Part shown: positions 34,831 through 43,696 of the stretch, in pieces
Numbering within the stretch: the stretch's first letter is position 1
Layout of the letters: every line of letters starts with the position of its first letter
Assembly: GCF_036017915.1 (NCBI RefSeq)
Contig: NZ_CP107929.1
Location: 2,387,501-2,451,500, forward strand
DNA: 64,000 nucleotides
DNA from: Micromonospora sp. NBC_00421
GTDB lineage: Bacteria > Actinomycetota > Actinomycetes > Mycobacteriales > Micromonosporaceae
Reading direction: 5' to 3'
Made by a program: the position numbers and the translations under genes
Notes under the pieces: generated by a model
Told to the model about the DNA's origin: nothing
Database searches by the model: none
What the model saw: only the letters and a program-made list of their open reading frames with translations

Positions 34831-35898
34831 ATGCCGACCACGTCCGCGCGACTACTCGCCCTGCTGTCGCTGTTGCAGAGCCGTCGGGACTGGCCCGGCG
34901 GGGTGCTGGCCGCACGCCTGGGCATCAGCCTGCGTACCGTGCGCCGCGACGTCGACCGGCTCCGGGAACTCGGCTACCCCATCGCCGCCGCCAAGGGCCC
35001 CGACGGTGGCTACCGGCTCGCCGCCGGCACCGTGCTGCCGCCACTGCTGTTCGACGACGAACAGGCCGTCGCCCTCACCATCGCGCTCCAGGTCGCGGCG
35101 ACCGGCACGACCGGCGGGCTCGCCGACGACGCGGCGCGGGCGCTGCACACCGTACGACAGGTGCTGCCCGCCCGGCTGCGGCAGCGGGTCGGGGCGCTCA
35201 GCGTCACCGCCGTCGCCCGGCCCACCACCGCAGCCGCCGAACCGGTCGACGGCGGGGTGCTGCTGGCGCTCGGCAGCGCCGTGCACGCCCGCGAGATCCT
35301 CCGGTTCGACTACGGGTCCGACAGCACGGACGGGCCGGCCCGGCACGCCGAACCGCACCACGTCGTCACCTGGGACGGCCGGTGGTACCTCGTCGCCTGG
35401 GACCTCGACCGGGCCGACTGGCGGACCTTCCGCGTCGACCGGATCACCCTGCGCCCGCCCCACGGGCCCCGCTTCACCCCCCGCCCACTGGCCGGCGGAG
35501 ACGTCGCCACGTACCTCACCGGGGTCTTCCGGGGGTCGGGCGGCGGGTCGGCGGACTGGCCCTGCCGGGGCACGGTGGTCCTCGACCTGCCGGCGGCGAC
35601 CGTCGCCCGGTACACCCGCGACGGCCTCGTCGAGGAGATCGCCCCCGACCGGTGCCGGCTCACCCTCGGGTCGTGGTCCTGGGTGAGCCTGGCCGCCGCC
35701 GTCGCCCGGTACGACGCCGAGATCACCGTCGTCGGCCCACCGCCGCTCACCGACGCGTTCGCGCTGCTGGCCGACCGGTTCACCCGCACCGCCACCGGTG
35801 GTGTCGCCGCCGTGGCACGAGCGGGCTCCGCCGCCCCGGCGCTGTCAGGCCAGCAGCGGGAGCGCGGCGAAGGTGTGGTCCCGCCACAACAGTCGTGA
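34831..35898 (+). CDS. WYL-domain transcriptional regulator
   Basis: A 355-residue DeoR/HTH_11-plus-WYL regulator. The DNA-binding part is residues 1-65 (LLALLSLLQSRRDWPGGVLA, then LGISLRTVRRDVDRLRELGY). The WYL domain is residues about 140-215, where the motif reads RWYLVAWDL; a C-terminal WCX region follows. Such proteins sense small ligands or nucleic acids. Its 3' end overlaps the convergent esterase gene by 54 bases. It probably regulates itself and the divergent VOC gene through the palindrome at 34787. Confidence 0.9.
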   Translation: MPTTSARLLALLSLLQSRRDWPGGVLAARLGISLRTVRRDVDRLRELGYPIAAAKGPDGGYRLAAGTVLPPLLFDDEQAVALTIALQVAATGTTGGLADDAARALHTVRQVLPARLRQRVGALSVTAVARPTTAAAEPVDGGVLLALGSAVHAREILRFDYGSDSTDGPARHAEPHHVVTWDGRWYLVAWDLDRADWRTFRVDRITLRPPHGPRFTPRPLAGGDVATYLTGVFRGSGGGSADWPCRGTVVLDLPAATVARYTRDGLVEEIAPDRCRLTLGSWSWVSLAAAVARYDAEITVVGPPPLTDAFALLADRFTRTATGGVAAVARAGSAAPALSGQQRERGEGVVPPQQS

Positions 35899-37347
35899 GG
35901 TCTCCTCCGGATAGGCGACGACCACCGGCCGTTCGTCGAAGACGCGCGTGCGGCGATCGGCGTCGTACGCCGGCCACCCGGGGTCGCCGGTCGCGGCGAA
36001 CGCCGTCCACGCCCCGCGCAGCTGCCCGGACAGCTCCTGCGCGGCCGGAGTGGGCGGATCACCGATCAGCATCGCGGGCTGCCCACTGGTCAGGTTGCCG
36101 AAGACCAGCGGCACGTCCAGGCCGTGACAGGCACCGAGGCCACCGCCCAGGCCCGGCGCCGGCCAGGTCAGCTCGTAGAGGTGGACCCGGCCGCCACCGG
36201 CGAGTTGCGCGTCGGCCAGGTGCAGGCTCGGCATCCGGAACAGCCAGTCCGCGTTGACCAGCTCGTACAGCTGCTCGTCGGTCGCGTCCGGGAACGCCTC
36301 CCGGTAGCGGCGGGCACCGGCCGGGCCCGGGGCCAGCATCCGCAGCGCGGTCTCGGCCTGCTCCGGCGTGACCTGGCCGAGCACGCCGTCGAGCAGGCTG
36401 AACAGCCGGTGCTCGTCGCGGGTGTGCCCGACGAGCAGGTCGACGTCCCGCGCGGCACCGTCGGCCAGCGCCCGCCACGGGGTCGCCGGCAGCACGTCAC
36501 CGTCGACGACCGGCGCGAACGGGATCGGCCGGTGGGTGATCCGCCCCCACCGTTCCCGCCACCGGACGATCCCGGCCGAAATCGCCTCACCCACGGCCGG
36601 CAGCCGGTCCGGAGCCACCGTCGACAGGTCGGCCAGGGTCGGTCGTACCCCCAGCTCGGCGGCGCAGGCGGCGGTGACGTCGGCGGCCAACTCGGGTGAG
36701 AGGAACGTCCCCGGGACGCTCTGCGCGACCGCCCGCCGGAACAGTCCGGCGGCGCGCGGCATGGCCAGCAGCGCGGCGACCGAGCCGCCACCGGCCGACT
36801 GCCCGAAGACCGTCACCCGGTCCGGGTCGCCACCGAAGGCACTGATGTTGTCCCGCACCCAGCGCAGGGCCGCGACCTGGTCGAGCAGCCCCCGGTTGGC
36901 CGGGGCCCCGTCGAGCTGCCCGAAACCCTCGAAACCGAGGCGGTAGTTGAGCGTCACCACCACGGTTCCGCCGGCGGCGAGGTGGCCGCCGTCGTACTCC
37001 GGGAGGCCGGAACAGCCGACGAGGTAACCGCCACCGGGAACCCACACCAGGACCGGCAACCCCGCCGCCGGGTCCGGCTCCGGCGTCCAGACGTTGAGCG
37101 TCAGCCAGTCGTCGCCGACGCGCTGCGGGGACGTCCCGAACGCGCCGGGCTGCGGGGGCGGCGGACCGAAGGCGACCGCCGGACGTACGCCCTGCCAGCC
37201 GCGTACCGGCTGCGGCGCGGCGAACCGGAGGGCTCCGACCGGCGGCTCGGCGTACGGGATGCCACGGAACACCGCCCGGTCCGCCTCCCGGCAGCCCCGC
37301 AGGACACCGGCCACGGTACGGACTTCCGGCGCGGACTCCGACGGCAT
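35845..37347 (-). CDS. Type-B carboxylesterase
   Basis: A 500-residue carboxylesterase/lipase of the type-B family. The oxyanion hole is VWVPGGGYLVG, the nucleophile elbow VFGQSAGGGSVAALL and the catalytic His lies in GACHGLDVPLVFGN. There is no signal peptide, so it is cytoplasmic. It hydrolyses carboxyl esters; the natural substrate is unknown. ATG 37347 has GGGAGGGG upstream. The last 54 bases overlap the convergent WYL gene. Confidence 0.92.
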   Translation of the reverse strand: MPSESAPEVRTVAGVLRGCREADRAVFRGIPYAEPPVGALRFAAPQPVRGWQGVRPAVAFGPPPPQPGAFGTSPQRVGDDWLTLNVWTPEPDPAAGLPVLVWVPGGGYLVGCSGLPEYDGGHLAAGGTVVVTLNYRLGFEGFGQLDGAPANRGLLDQVAALRWVRDNISAFGGDPDRVTVFGQSAGGGSVAALLAMPRAAGLFRRAVAQSVPGTFLSPELAADVTAACAAELGVRPTLADLSTVAPDRLPAVGEAISAGIVRWRERWGRITHRPIPFAPVVDGDVLPATPWRALADGAARDVDLLVGHTRDEHRLFSLLDGVLGQVTPEQAETALRMLAPGPAGARRYREAFPDATDEQLYELVNADWLFRMPSLHLADAQLAGGGRVHLYELTWPAPGLGGGLGACHGLDVPLVFGNLTSGQPAMLIGDPPTPAAQELSGQLRGAWTAFAATGDPGWPAYDADRRTRVFDERPVVVAYPEETSRLLWRDHTFAALPLLA

Positions 37348-37437
37348 GCTGGCCCCTCCCCCGCTCCCGGTCGGCCGCAGCATCCCAGCGCCCGCCGACC
37401 ACCGGCACACCATTTAGGTCCGGACGGGAAGTCGAGG

Positions 37438-37472
37438 CATCTGGTGCCCTGGTGGCTATGCCGGTGATGGTG
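37438..37472. repeat. Left copy of a 35-bp direct repeat
   Basis: The core CTGGTGCCCTGGTGGCTATG followed by CCGGTG matches the copy at 44600-44633 over about 32 of 35 positions with one single-base gap. On the minus strand it contains the same in-phase GCATAG end (Ala-stop) as the HD-hydrolase gene. It marks the left edge of the putative island. Confidence 0.7.
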
Positions 37473-37508
37473 CCAAGGGCCAGGGTGACTTGTGCGGGAC
37501 CCGGTCCG

Positions 37509-38618
37509 TCATCGCAGGCGGTCCTGGGTGTCTGCCGCGGCGGGTTGCGGTCGCGATGGTGGGCAGAGTGCAGAGAAAGCGTGGATGACGGGGGCGAGCC
37601 GGTCGGGTGTGGTGCCATGCAGGACCAGCTCGTCGGCACCGGCGTCGAGGTAGTCCTGAAGCCGGGCGGCGCAGGCATGAGGGCTTCCGGTCGCGGTGGA
37701 CTCATCAAGCCAGGTTGCGGGTATCAGGCCGGCGGCCTCGGCGAGGTCGAGGGGGTCGAGAACGGCGTCGGCGTACGTGTCGCCGAGCCGGGCGATGTGG
37801 GGGTGTCCGCGCAGTCGTCGAAGCGCGTCCAGGTCCCAGCCGTTGATCCGCACCAGCCGTTCGCCGCCGACGGGAGCCTGTAGGTAGGTTGCCGCCCGAC
37901 CCGCAATGACATCCCTGGCCTCGGGTGTCGGGTCGGCCGCGGTGAGGACGGTGGCGTAGATGCGCACGGCGTTCGGGTTACGGCCGCAGGTTGTCGCGGT
38001 CCGGCGGACGCGGGCGGCGGTCCGTGCGACTGCCTGCGGCGTGGTGAACGCCGGCAGGAGCACACCGTCGAAGTGTTCTCCGGCGAGCCGCAAGGACTGC
38101 TCACCTATCCCCGCCAGGACGACGCGGGGTGGCGGTGTGGTCGGCAGTTCCCGGAGCTGAAGCCTCGGGAAATCGCCTGCGGGGCCGTGGTAGGTCACCT
38201 CTTCGCCGTTCCACAGGCGGCGCAGCATGGTCACGGTGTCGACAACCACCCGTGCCGTGGCGGTGGGCGGCACACCGAGTCCGGACAGCCAGCTGCCGCC
38301 GCGTCCGAGCCCGAGCAGGAAGCGGCCTGCGGTCAGCGACTGGAGGGTGGCCGCGAGTGAGGCGAGCTGCAGAGGGTGCCGGGTCTGAAAGGGGACGACT
38401 CCGGCGGCGATGCCGGGTCTTGTGGTGCATGCGGCAAGTGCGCCTGCGAGGGCACCGAGATCCTTCGTGCCGAACTTCTCGGAGATCCACAGGTTGCTGA
38501 GCCCGAGTGCCTCTCCGGCCTGCGCCTGGGCGATGCCCGTACGCGCGTCAGGCACGCGGCCGGACAGGATGTATGCCCCCAGCGGCAAGGTAGTGGGGGT
38601 GGGAGGGGTGCCGCTCAC
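37509..38618 (-). CDS. LLM-class F420- or FMN-dependent oxidoreductase
   Basis: A 369-residue luciferase-like TIM-barrel enzyme. Typical segments are LSNLWISEKFGTKDL, GVVPFQTRHPLQLAS, LTAGRFLLGLGRGG, TVTMLRRLWNGEEVTYHG and RVVLAGIGEQSLRLAGEH. Actinobacterial members mostly use coenzyme F420, but the cofactor cannot be decided here. GTG 38618 overlaps the stop of the cyclase-like gene (GTGA), making it the last gene of a four-gene operon with two P450s. It probably reduces or oxidises an intermediate of that pathway. Confidence 0.88.
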   Translation of the reverse strand: MSGTPPTPTTLPLGAYILSGRVPDARTGIAQAQAGEALGLSNLWISEKFGTKDLGALAGALAACTTRPGIAAGVVPFQTRHPLQLASLAATLQSLTAGRFLLGLGRGGSWLSGLGVPPTATARVVVDTVTMLRRLWNGEEVTYHGPAGDFPRLQLRELPTTPPPRVVLAGIGEQSLRLAGEHFDGVLLPAFTTPQAVARTAARVRRTATTCGRNPNAVRIYATVLTAADPTPEARDVIAGRAATYLQAPVGGERLVRINGWDLDALRRLRGHPHIARLGDTYADAVLDPLDLAEAAGLIPATWLDESTATGSPHACAARLQDYLDAGADELVLHGTTPDRLAPVIHAFSALCPPSRPQPAAADTQDRLR

Positions 38619-39682
38619 GGCATCCTGCCGTGGTGGTTCGCGCTTGCGGTGTCCCGCTGCACGGCGAGCAGGGCCTTGAGGCAGAGCGCGGTGGTGACCG
38701 CGCGGCTTCCCCACACTCTGGCGTGGTTGTCGAGCCAGGGCACTGCCTCCCAGGAGCCGTCAGGGAATTGGCTGCCGATCAGCAGTTGGCAGTCGTCAGG
38801 GGACACGGCGGTGCCGGCCGCGGTCAGGGCCAGCATGGCCAGGGCCCGGTTGAGGGGATCGGGTGCGGGTGCCTGTGCGAGGAAGCGTGCGGCCCGGGCG
38901 ATCTCTTGTTGATGTCCGCCAAGGGCAGCGAGGTGGCGTACGGCGACGTAGGTGCTGTAGCAGGTTCCCACATACCAGGAGGCTCGCCAGAAGCCCATGG
39001 GCTGTTGCTGGTCGATCAGCCAGCGGGTTGCCGGGCCGACGAGCGGGCTCAGCGGTAGGGGCCCGATGTGCTGCTCGTACAGGTGGGTGGCGTGTGCGAG
39101 GTTCGCGACCACCTCGGGGTCGCGGCCGGTGTCGTTCCGGCCCCGGCCCCAGACCCGGTTGGCCGTATCGCGTTCGCCGGGTGTGTCGAGCAGCCAGGTG
39201 TTGACGACGCCGTCGTCCCATGCGTTGCGCGCGGCGAGAGCGGTGGCGGCGCGTACGACGGCGTTGTCGGCCTGGCCTGCGCGGATGAGGATCCGCAGGA
39301 CCTGGGCGAGGGTGTCGGCGTCGTGCGGTAGGGGTGCGAAGCCGGGGAAGTACCGCCAGGAGACGCCGTCGCGTTGGGAGAACAGCCAGGCGGTGTTCTC
39401 GTCGGCGAGTCGCCGGCATTCCTTGTGGCCGGCCTCTGCGGCGTCCAGGAGTGTCTCGGTGATGGTGGCAACGTGGTAGATGGCGCCCACGCAGCGGAAC
39501 TCGGCGAACGTCCCTGCCTCTTCTCCCGCCGTTGGCAGGGGCTGCTGCTGGCCAAGCTTGACGAACTGCGCGGTGGAGTAGGAGCCCATGATGTGTGCCG
39601 CGTCCGGGTAGGACAGTTCGTGCTGCCCTGCTAGGTACTCCAGGGCCCGTTCCACGGCGGCGTGAACGGTTGGGGGTGTCAT
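38615..39682 (-). CDS. Terpene-cyclase-like (prenyltransferase/squalene-oxidase repeat) protein
   Basis: A 355-residue alpha/alpha-barrel protein with several QW-type repeats: LFSQRDGVSWRYF, LIDQQQPMGFWRAS, LIGSQFPDGSWEAV. It corresponds to about one barrel domain of class II terpene cyclases, being half the length of squalene-hopene cyclase. Where class II enzymes have the proton-donating Asp-x-Asp-Asp-Thr, this protein reads HDADTLAQVLRIL, so the acid motif is altered. It may be a cyclase with another acid, or a non-cyclising binder of an isoprenoid. ATG 39682 overlaps the P450 stop (ATGA). The two P450s and the LLM enzyme around it suggest a small oxidised terpenoid pathway; no prenyl diphosphate synthase is present. 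Confidence 0.72.
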   Translation of the reverse strand: MTPPTVHAAVERALEYLAGQHELSYPDAAHIMGSYSTAQFVKLGQQQPLPTAGEEAGTFAEFRCVGAIYHVATITETLLDAAEAGHKECRRLADENTAWLFSQRDGVSWRYFPGFAPLPHDADTLAQVLRILIRAGQADNAVVRAATALAARNAWDDGVVNTWLLDTPGERDTANRVWGRGRNDTGRDPEVVANLAHATHLYEQHIGPLPLSPLVGPATRWLIDQQQPMGFWRASWYVGTCYSTYVAVRHLAALGGHQQEIARAARFLAQAPAPDPLNRALAMLALTAAGTAVSPDDCQLLIGSQFPDGSWEAVPWLDNHARVWGSRAVTTALCLKALLAVQRDTASANHHGRMP

Positions 39683-41061
39683 CGGGTCACCGCCTCCGGT
39701 GAGGTCGACCCGGGTGGCTCCGTGCGGGAACGCACGGCCAGTGGAATGGGCCCCGGCATCGGGATGAGCGTGGTGACGATCCGGGCCGGTTCGTCGGACA
39801 CCGGAACCAGGGTGTGCCGTTGGGCCAGGGTGGCGAGGAACACGGACGCCTCGGTGTGGGAGAACGGGCCCCCGATGCACCCTCGCGGGCCGGCGCCGAA
39901 GGGCAGGTAGGCGTGGGGCGGGATCGTCTCGGCACGGGTCGGCAGCCAGCGGTCCGGGTCGAAGTGCTCCGGATCCGGGAAGAGGGCCGGGTCGCGGTGC
40001 AGGGCGAAGATGGAGAACAGCACCATCGCATCGGCCGGGAGCCGGTAGCCGCCGAGGTCGACGTCGACGAGGGGGCGGCGCATCAGCATCCAGGTGGTCG
40101 GGTAGAGGCGCAGGGTCTCCTTGACGACGCGATGGGTGTACTGCAGTCGGCCCAGGTCCTCGTACCGCACCGGGCGGCCCTGCAGGACGTCGTCGACCTC
40201 GTCCTGCACGGCGCGTTGCGCAGCCGGGTGGGCGGCGAGCAGGTAGGCCGCCCAGGACATCGCCGCCGCCGTCGTCTCGCTGCCGGCGATGATCATGCTG
40301 GTGACCTCGTCGTAGACCTGGTCGTCCGTCATGGCCGCACCGGTGTCCGCGTCCACGGCCTGCAGCAGCGAGGTCAACAGGTCCGGGTGTTGCCCGAGCT
40401 CGAGGCGGTGCTGACGGATCATCCGGTAGACCACGGCTTGGAACCGCGGCAGCGCGCGCTCGAATGCCCGGTTGGTCGGTGTCGGCAACCGGTCCAGGAA
40501 GTCGAACGGCGCCAGGGCGCGCTGGCCAAGACCCCGCAGCAGCACGGGGAGGGTCTCCTGGACCTCGGCCGCGGCCTCCGGGTCGAGGTCCGTGGAGAAC
40601 AGGACCCGGGCGACGATGCCGAGCGCCAGCGGGAAGGTGACCTCGTCCATCCGGACCACTTCCCCGTCGGCCCAGGCGGTCACCAGCCCCTGGACGTGGT
40701 CCCCCATGGTCCGGGTGTAGCCGGCGATCTCGGAGGCGTGGACTGCCGGCTGGATGAGTCGGCGCTGCCGGGCGTGGAAGTCGCCCTCCGACGTGAACAG
40801 GCCGTTGCGGGCCAGGACCTGTGCCTTTTGGAACATCACCCCCTTGTGGAACTTCTCGGCATCCGTCACCAGCATCTGGCGGATCAGATCGGGGTGGTTC
40901 ACCACGTACGCCGTCCGCGGGCCCAGTTTGAACGTGGCCACATCGCCGTAGCGGCGGATCTGCTGCACGAACCCCAGCGGATCGCGGCGGATGCGCACGG
41001 CGCTGCCGACCAGCGGAACACGCGAACGCATCGACTTCGGCACGCGGTGTGGGACTGCCAT
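39679..41061 (-). CDS. Cytochrome P450 (terpenoid-oxidase-like)
   Basis: A 460-residue P450. The I-helix motif is IIAGSETTAAAMSW, the K-helix ExxR is ETLRLYP, and the haem loop is PFGAGPRGCIGGPFS with the Cys thiolate. The N-terminal region (GPRTAYVVNHPDLIRQML) and overall length resemble CYP enzymes of actinobacterial sesquiterpene pathways such as pentalenene oxygenase. It needs a ferredoxin and reductase, which are not encoded nearby. ATG 41061 is used, with GGAGAG upstream; GTG 41067 is possible. Second gene of the operon, 44 bases after the other P450. Confidence 0.9.
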   Translation of the reverse strand: MAVPHRVPKSMRSRVPLVGSAVRIRRDPLGFVQQIRRYGDVATFKLGPRTAYVVNHPDLIRQMLVTDAEKFHKGVMFQKAQVLARNGLFTSEGDFHARQRRLIQPAVHASEIAGYTRTMGDHVQGLVTAWADGEVVRMDEVTFPLALGIVARVLFSTDLDPEAAAEVQETLPVLLRGLGQRALAPFDFLDRLPTPTNRAFERALPRFQAVVYRMIRQHRLELGQHPDLLTSLLQAVDADTGAAMTDDQVYDEVTSMIIAGSETTAAAMSWAAYLLAAHPAAQRAVQDEVDDVLQGRPVRYEDLGRLQYTHRVVKETLRLYPTTWMLMRRPLVDVDLGGYRLPADAMVLFSIFALHRDPALFPDPEHFDPDRWLPTRAETIPPHAYLPFGAGPRGCIGGPFSHTEASVFLATLAQRHTLVPVSDEPARIVTTLIPMPGPIPLAVRSRTEPPGSTSPEAVTR

Positions 41062-41105
41062 CGACACCGACTTCTCTCCGTCCTGCCAGGGAGCTCGGAT
41101 TCGTC

Positions 41106-42443
41106 TCACGGCCGCTGGTGCGACGACCGCGCCGGAGCCGGCGCGCCCAGCCGGACAGGGAGCGCGGTGACACTGCGGCTGTACGAGGTGCGTCCCCACG
41201 TCACCGGCCCCTCCAAGTGCAGGTCCGGCAGGAGCGCGTAGATCTCCTCGAAGACCACCTCGAGCTCCATCGAGGCCAGGTGCGCCCCGACGCAGCGGTG
41301 GATCCCCGTGCCGTAGGCCAGCACGGGGGCAGCGCCACGCCGCCGCGATGAGGGATCGAAGCGCGACGGATCGAACACTCCAGGATCCTGGAACGCCCGG
41401 GGGTCGTGGTTGGCGCCGGTGATCAGCCCGTAGATCCGCGATCCCGCAGGGAGAACCTCACCCCCCAGTTCGATGTCGCGTAGGGCGACTCGCGGGATCG
41501 GGCTGTACATCGCCGGTGACTCGAACCGCAGCAGTTCCTCGACGTACGCCGCAGCCCCGCCGGGGGATCCGTCGAGGCGGTCGACGTGCTCACGACGGAC
41601 CAGCGTGCGCCACAGCGCCAAGGCGATGACCCAGGCCATGGTGGGCCCTCCGCCCGCGAGGATGGTGAACACCATGGCGATGATGTCGTCCTGCGAGAGG
41701 CCACCCTCGTCATCACTCGTGTCGGCCAGTGCCGTGATCAGATCGCTGCCTCCGCTGCCGCGCCGACGGGCCACCAGGTCCACCACGAAGGCGTCCAGTT
41801 CCGCACTGCTGCGATCCGCGTCGGACAGGCGGACGTCGGTGAGCGTCGGATCGAATGGCTGCTCGATGCGCCACACGCACGTGTTCAGCCAGGAGATGTC
41901 CGCCGGGGGCAGGTCCAGCAGCAGGCTCATCATGTGCGTGGGAAGAGCGGTCGCCAGTTCGTGCAGGTCCACCTGCTGTCCGGCGGTCAGTCTCGCCGTG
42001 AGGTCTCGGACGCTGTCCGCCACGACCACCCGGGTCTGCTCCCGGAGCGCGGCCACCCGGGCGGCAGTGAAGTACCGCAGGTAGACCCGGTTGAGGCGGG
42101 TGTGCTCGGGTGGATTCCGGAGCCCGATGGTGTCCGCCAGCCGACGGACGCTCGGGTGCTGTTCCATGGCCCCGGACCGGAGGATGCCGGCCGCCTGCAC
42201 CCGGATGTGATCCGGCGGCGCCCGGAAGAGACGGGAGACGTCCTCGTAGCGGCTGACCAGGTACTCGCCGTCCGCTCTCCGGTACACGGGGGCGTTCTCC
42301 CGCAGCCAGGCAGCCAGGGGCAGCGGATCCGCCATCACCGCCGGGTCGGACAGCACGGCGTACACGTCCGACGAGGCCAGCACCGTCCGCCAGTCCCGAC
42401 TGGCGCCGGAAGCCGACGCAGCGAAGTGCGATGTGGCTGTCAT
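41106..42443 (-). CDS. Cytochrome P450 with an atypical I-helix
   Basis: A 445-residue soluble bacterial P450. The haem-binding loop is LAYGTGIHRCVGAHLA and the K-helix motif EELLRFES. The I-helix reads ILAGGGPTMAW: the acid of the usual acid-alcohol pair (AGxE/DT) is replaced by Gly with Pro beside it, which should alter proton delivery for oxygen activation. That suggests an unusual reaction or an external proton source. ATG 42443 has GTAGGAG upstream. It is the first gene of the four-gene operon (P450, P450, cyclase-like, LLM). Confidence 0.88.
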   Translation of the reverse strand: MTATSHFAASASGASRDWRTVLASSDVYAVLSDPAVMADPLPLAAWLRENAPVYRRADGEYLVSRYEDVSRLFRAPPDHIRVQAAGILRSGAMEQHPSVRRLADTIGLRNPPEHTRLNRVYLRYFTAARVAALREQTRVVVADSVRDLTARLTAGQQVDLHELATALPTHMMSLLLDLPPADISWLNTCVWRIEQPFDPTLTDVRLSDADRSSAELDAFVVDLVARRRGSGGSDLITALADTSDDEGGLSQDDIIAMVFTILAGGGPTMAWVIALALWRTLVRREHVDRLDGSPGGAAAYVEELLRFESPAMYSPIPRVALRDIELGGEVLPAGSRIYGLITGANHDPRAFQDPGVFDPSRFDPSSRRRGAAPVLAYGTGIHRCVGAHLASMELEVVFEEIYALLPDLHLEGPVTWGRTSYSRSVTALPVRLGAPAPARSSHQRP

Positions 42444-43696
42444 ACGCGAATCACTCCTACCCTTCTCGGATCTCGAATAACGCCACGTACACAAGGACTT
42501 GCATGGAGTTCAGTTCATTCGTGCGAGTGTTCCCTCACCTCCCCAAACTGCTCTCCCCGTGGTCGTCTGGCGATAGCGGCGGACATGCGATCGGCTAGTG
42601 CCCCGTCTTTGAAAGTTGATCGCGTAATGCGATCGTCTCAGGCGCCGGGCTATTCCCGTAGATAGAGAGACACCACCCGCCTGACAGACCGCTCAGCAAT
42701 CTGCAGCCATTGGTAAGAGCCCACTATTGGTTAGGGTTGGTGGAACCGCAGGGCCAGTCGAGCACGGAAGCGCCGTCGGCGGTCACGCCATTCAGAACAT
42801 CGACACATCGGCTCGAATCGGCTTGGGAGGAAAAGTTGCCAGTATTCCCAGCGCTGAAAGCTCAGCTCATAGGCATCCCAGCTTGGCGCATGGCATGGCG
42901 ACCAGCGGTGCCCCATCGATCGTGTTGCCGTTGCAGAGCGTTAGACACAATCCGAAGCCTGGATTCATGAACTGATAGTAGTTAGCCTTGACACCCACTT
43001 CTATGCCATTCCGATCGGAAGCTCCCAGCTGCGCCGTCGCGCCAGCGGCTGGCCACACCAGAAGACTCAGTCCGAGAAGGATGGCTCCGAATCCTGCCGC
43101 GAGGGCACGGCGATCACGATGGAGATGATCCATGCGATGATCCATTCGTAGATGTGCATACTACTCATCAGTATCCGGATACGAGAAGGAGATCGCAATA
43201 GCCGCTCGGCCATGGCATCGATCACCGCTCCTCCTCCTGATCGCCTAGCGATCTTTCCGAGACGGGTCACCAGGCCGCTGGCTCCGCGAGCACAGATCCT
43301 TTGTGACTGATCAAGTGGTCGTCGGCGGGTTCGGTGATCTCGATCGTGGGAATGCCGGTTTGCGGCAGGAGAACGCGGTGTTGCGGCAGGAGAACAGCGA
43401 CCGCTACTGGGCGACGCGGAGCGGCAAGAAGGCAGTACAAGCGTCGACACAGGTCAACCCTGGACCTGAATCGATGGCGTTCGGCACCTGCGCGACGACC
43501 CGGGGCGTCACCAGTCGACAGGTTCGAGCCGCATCCCCCGGCGGGGCTTCCCAACGTTGGGAGAGGGTCACCTAGGCCAGCCCTTGACTACTACCCACCT
43601 GTGGGAGGTCGTTTCCCCAGAGTTCGGGAAGGGTCAGCGACCACGCGGAGTCGCTTCTGTCATCGATCGGAACCCAGGCGACCTAATCAGCCTCGT
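42444..43696. other. AT-richer region without an intact gene
   Basis: About 1.25 kb ahead of the P450 operon, less GC-rich than its surroundings. It holds a broken ricin-type lectin gene (42724-43145), a 12-bp palindrome GTATCCGGATAC at 43171-43182 and, near 43360-43395, two copies of TTGCGGCAGGAGAAC 21 bases apart that read LRQENAVLRQENS. The last resembles the coiled start of some transposases but is too short to call. The operon promoter should lie near 42450-42560. Confidence 0.5.
42724..43145 (-). pseudogene. Broken secreted ricin-type beta-trefoil lectin
   Basis: The first part (ATG 43145 or 43133) has a signal peptide, RRALAAGFGAILLGLSLLVW with a likely cut after GATAQ, then the lectin repeat FGLCLTLCNGNTIDGAPLVA, and stops at 42867. 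In another frame from 42855 the lectin continues as SSRCVDVLNGVTADGASVLD followed by WPCGSTNPNQ, and then TAG at 42724. Both parts carry the Cys-x-x-x, DGAxV and WPC features of ricin repeats, so a frameshift has split one gene. The full trefoil would need about 120 residues; the third repeat is missing. It would have bound sugars outside the cell. Confidence 0.72.

Noticed and set aside
43303..43460. LRQENAVLRQENS reading, possible IS66-type transposase remnant
   Set aside because: Too short, caused partly by a 21-base duplication, and no further transposase motif or terminal repeats are found.
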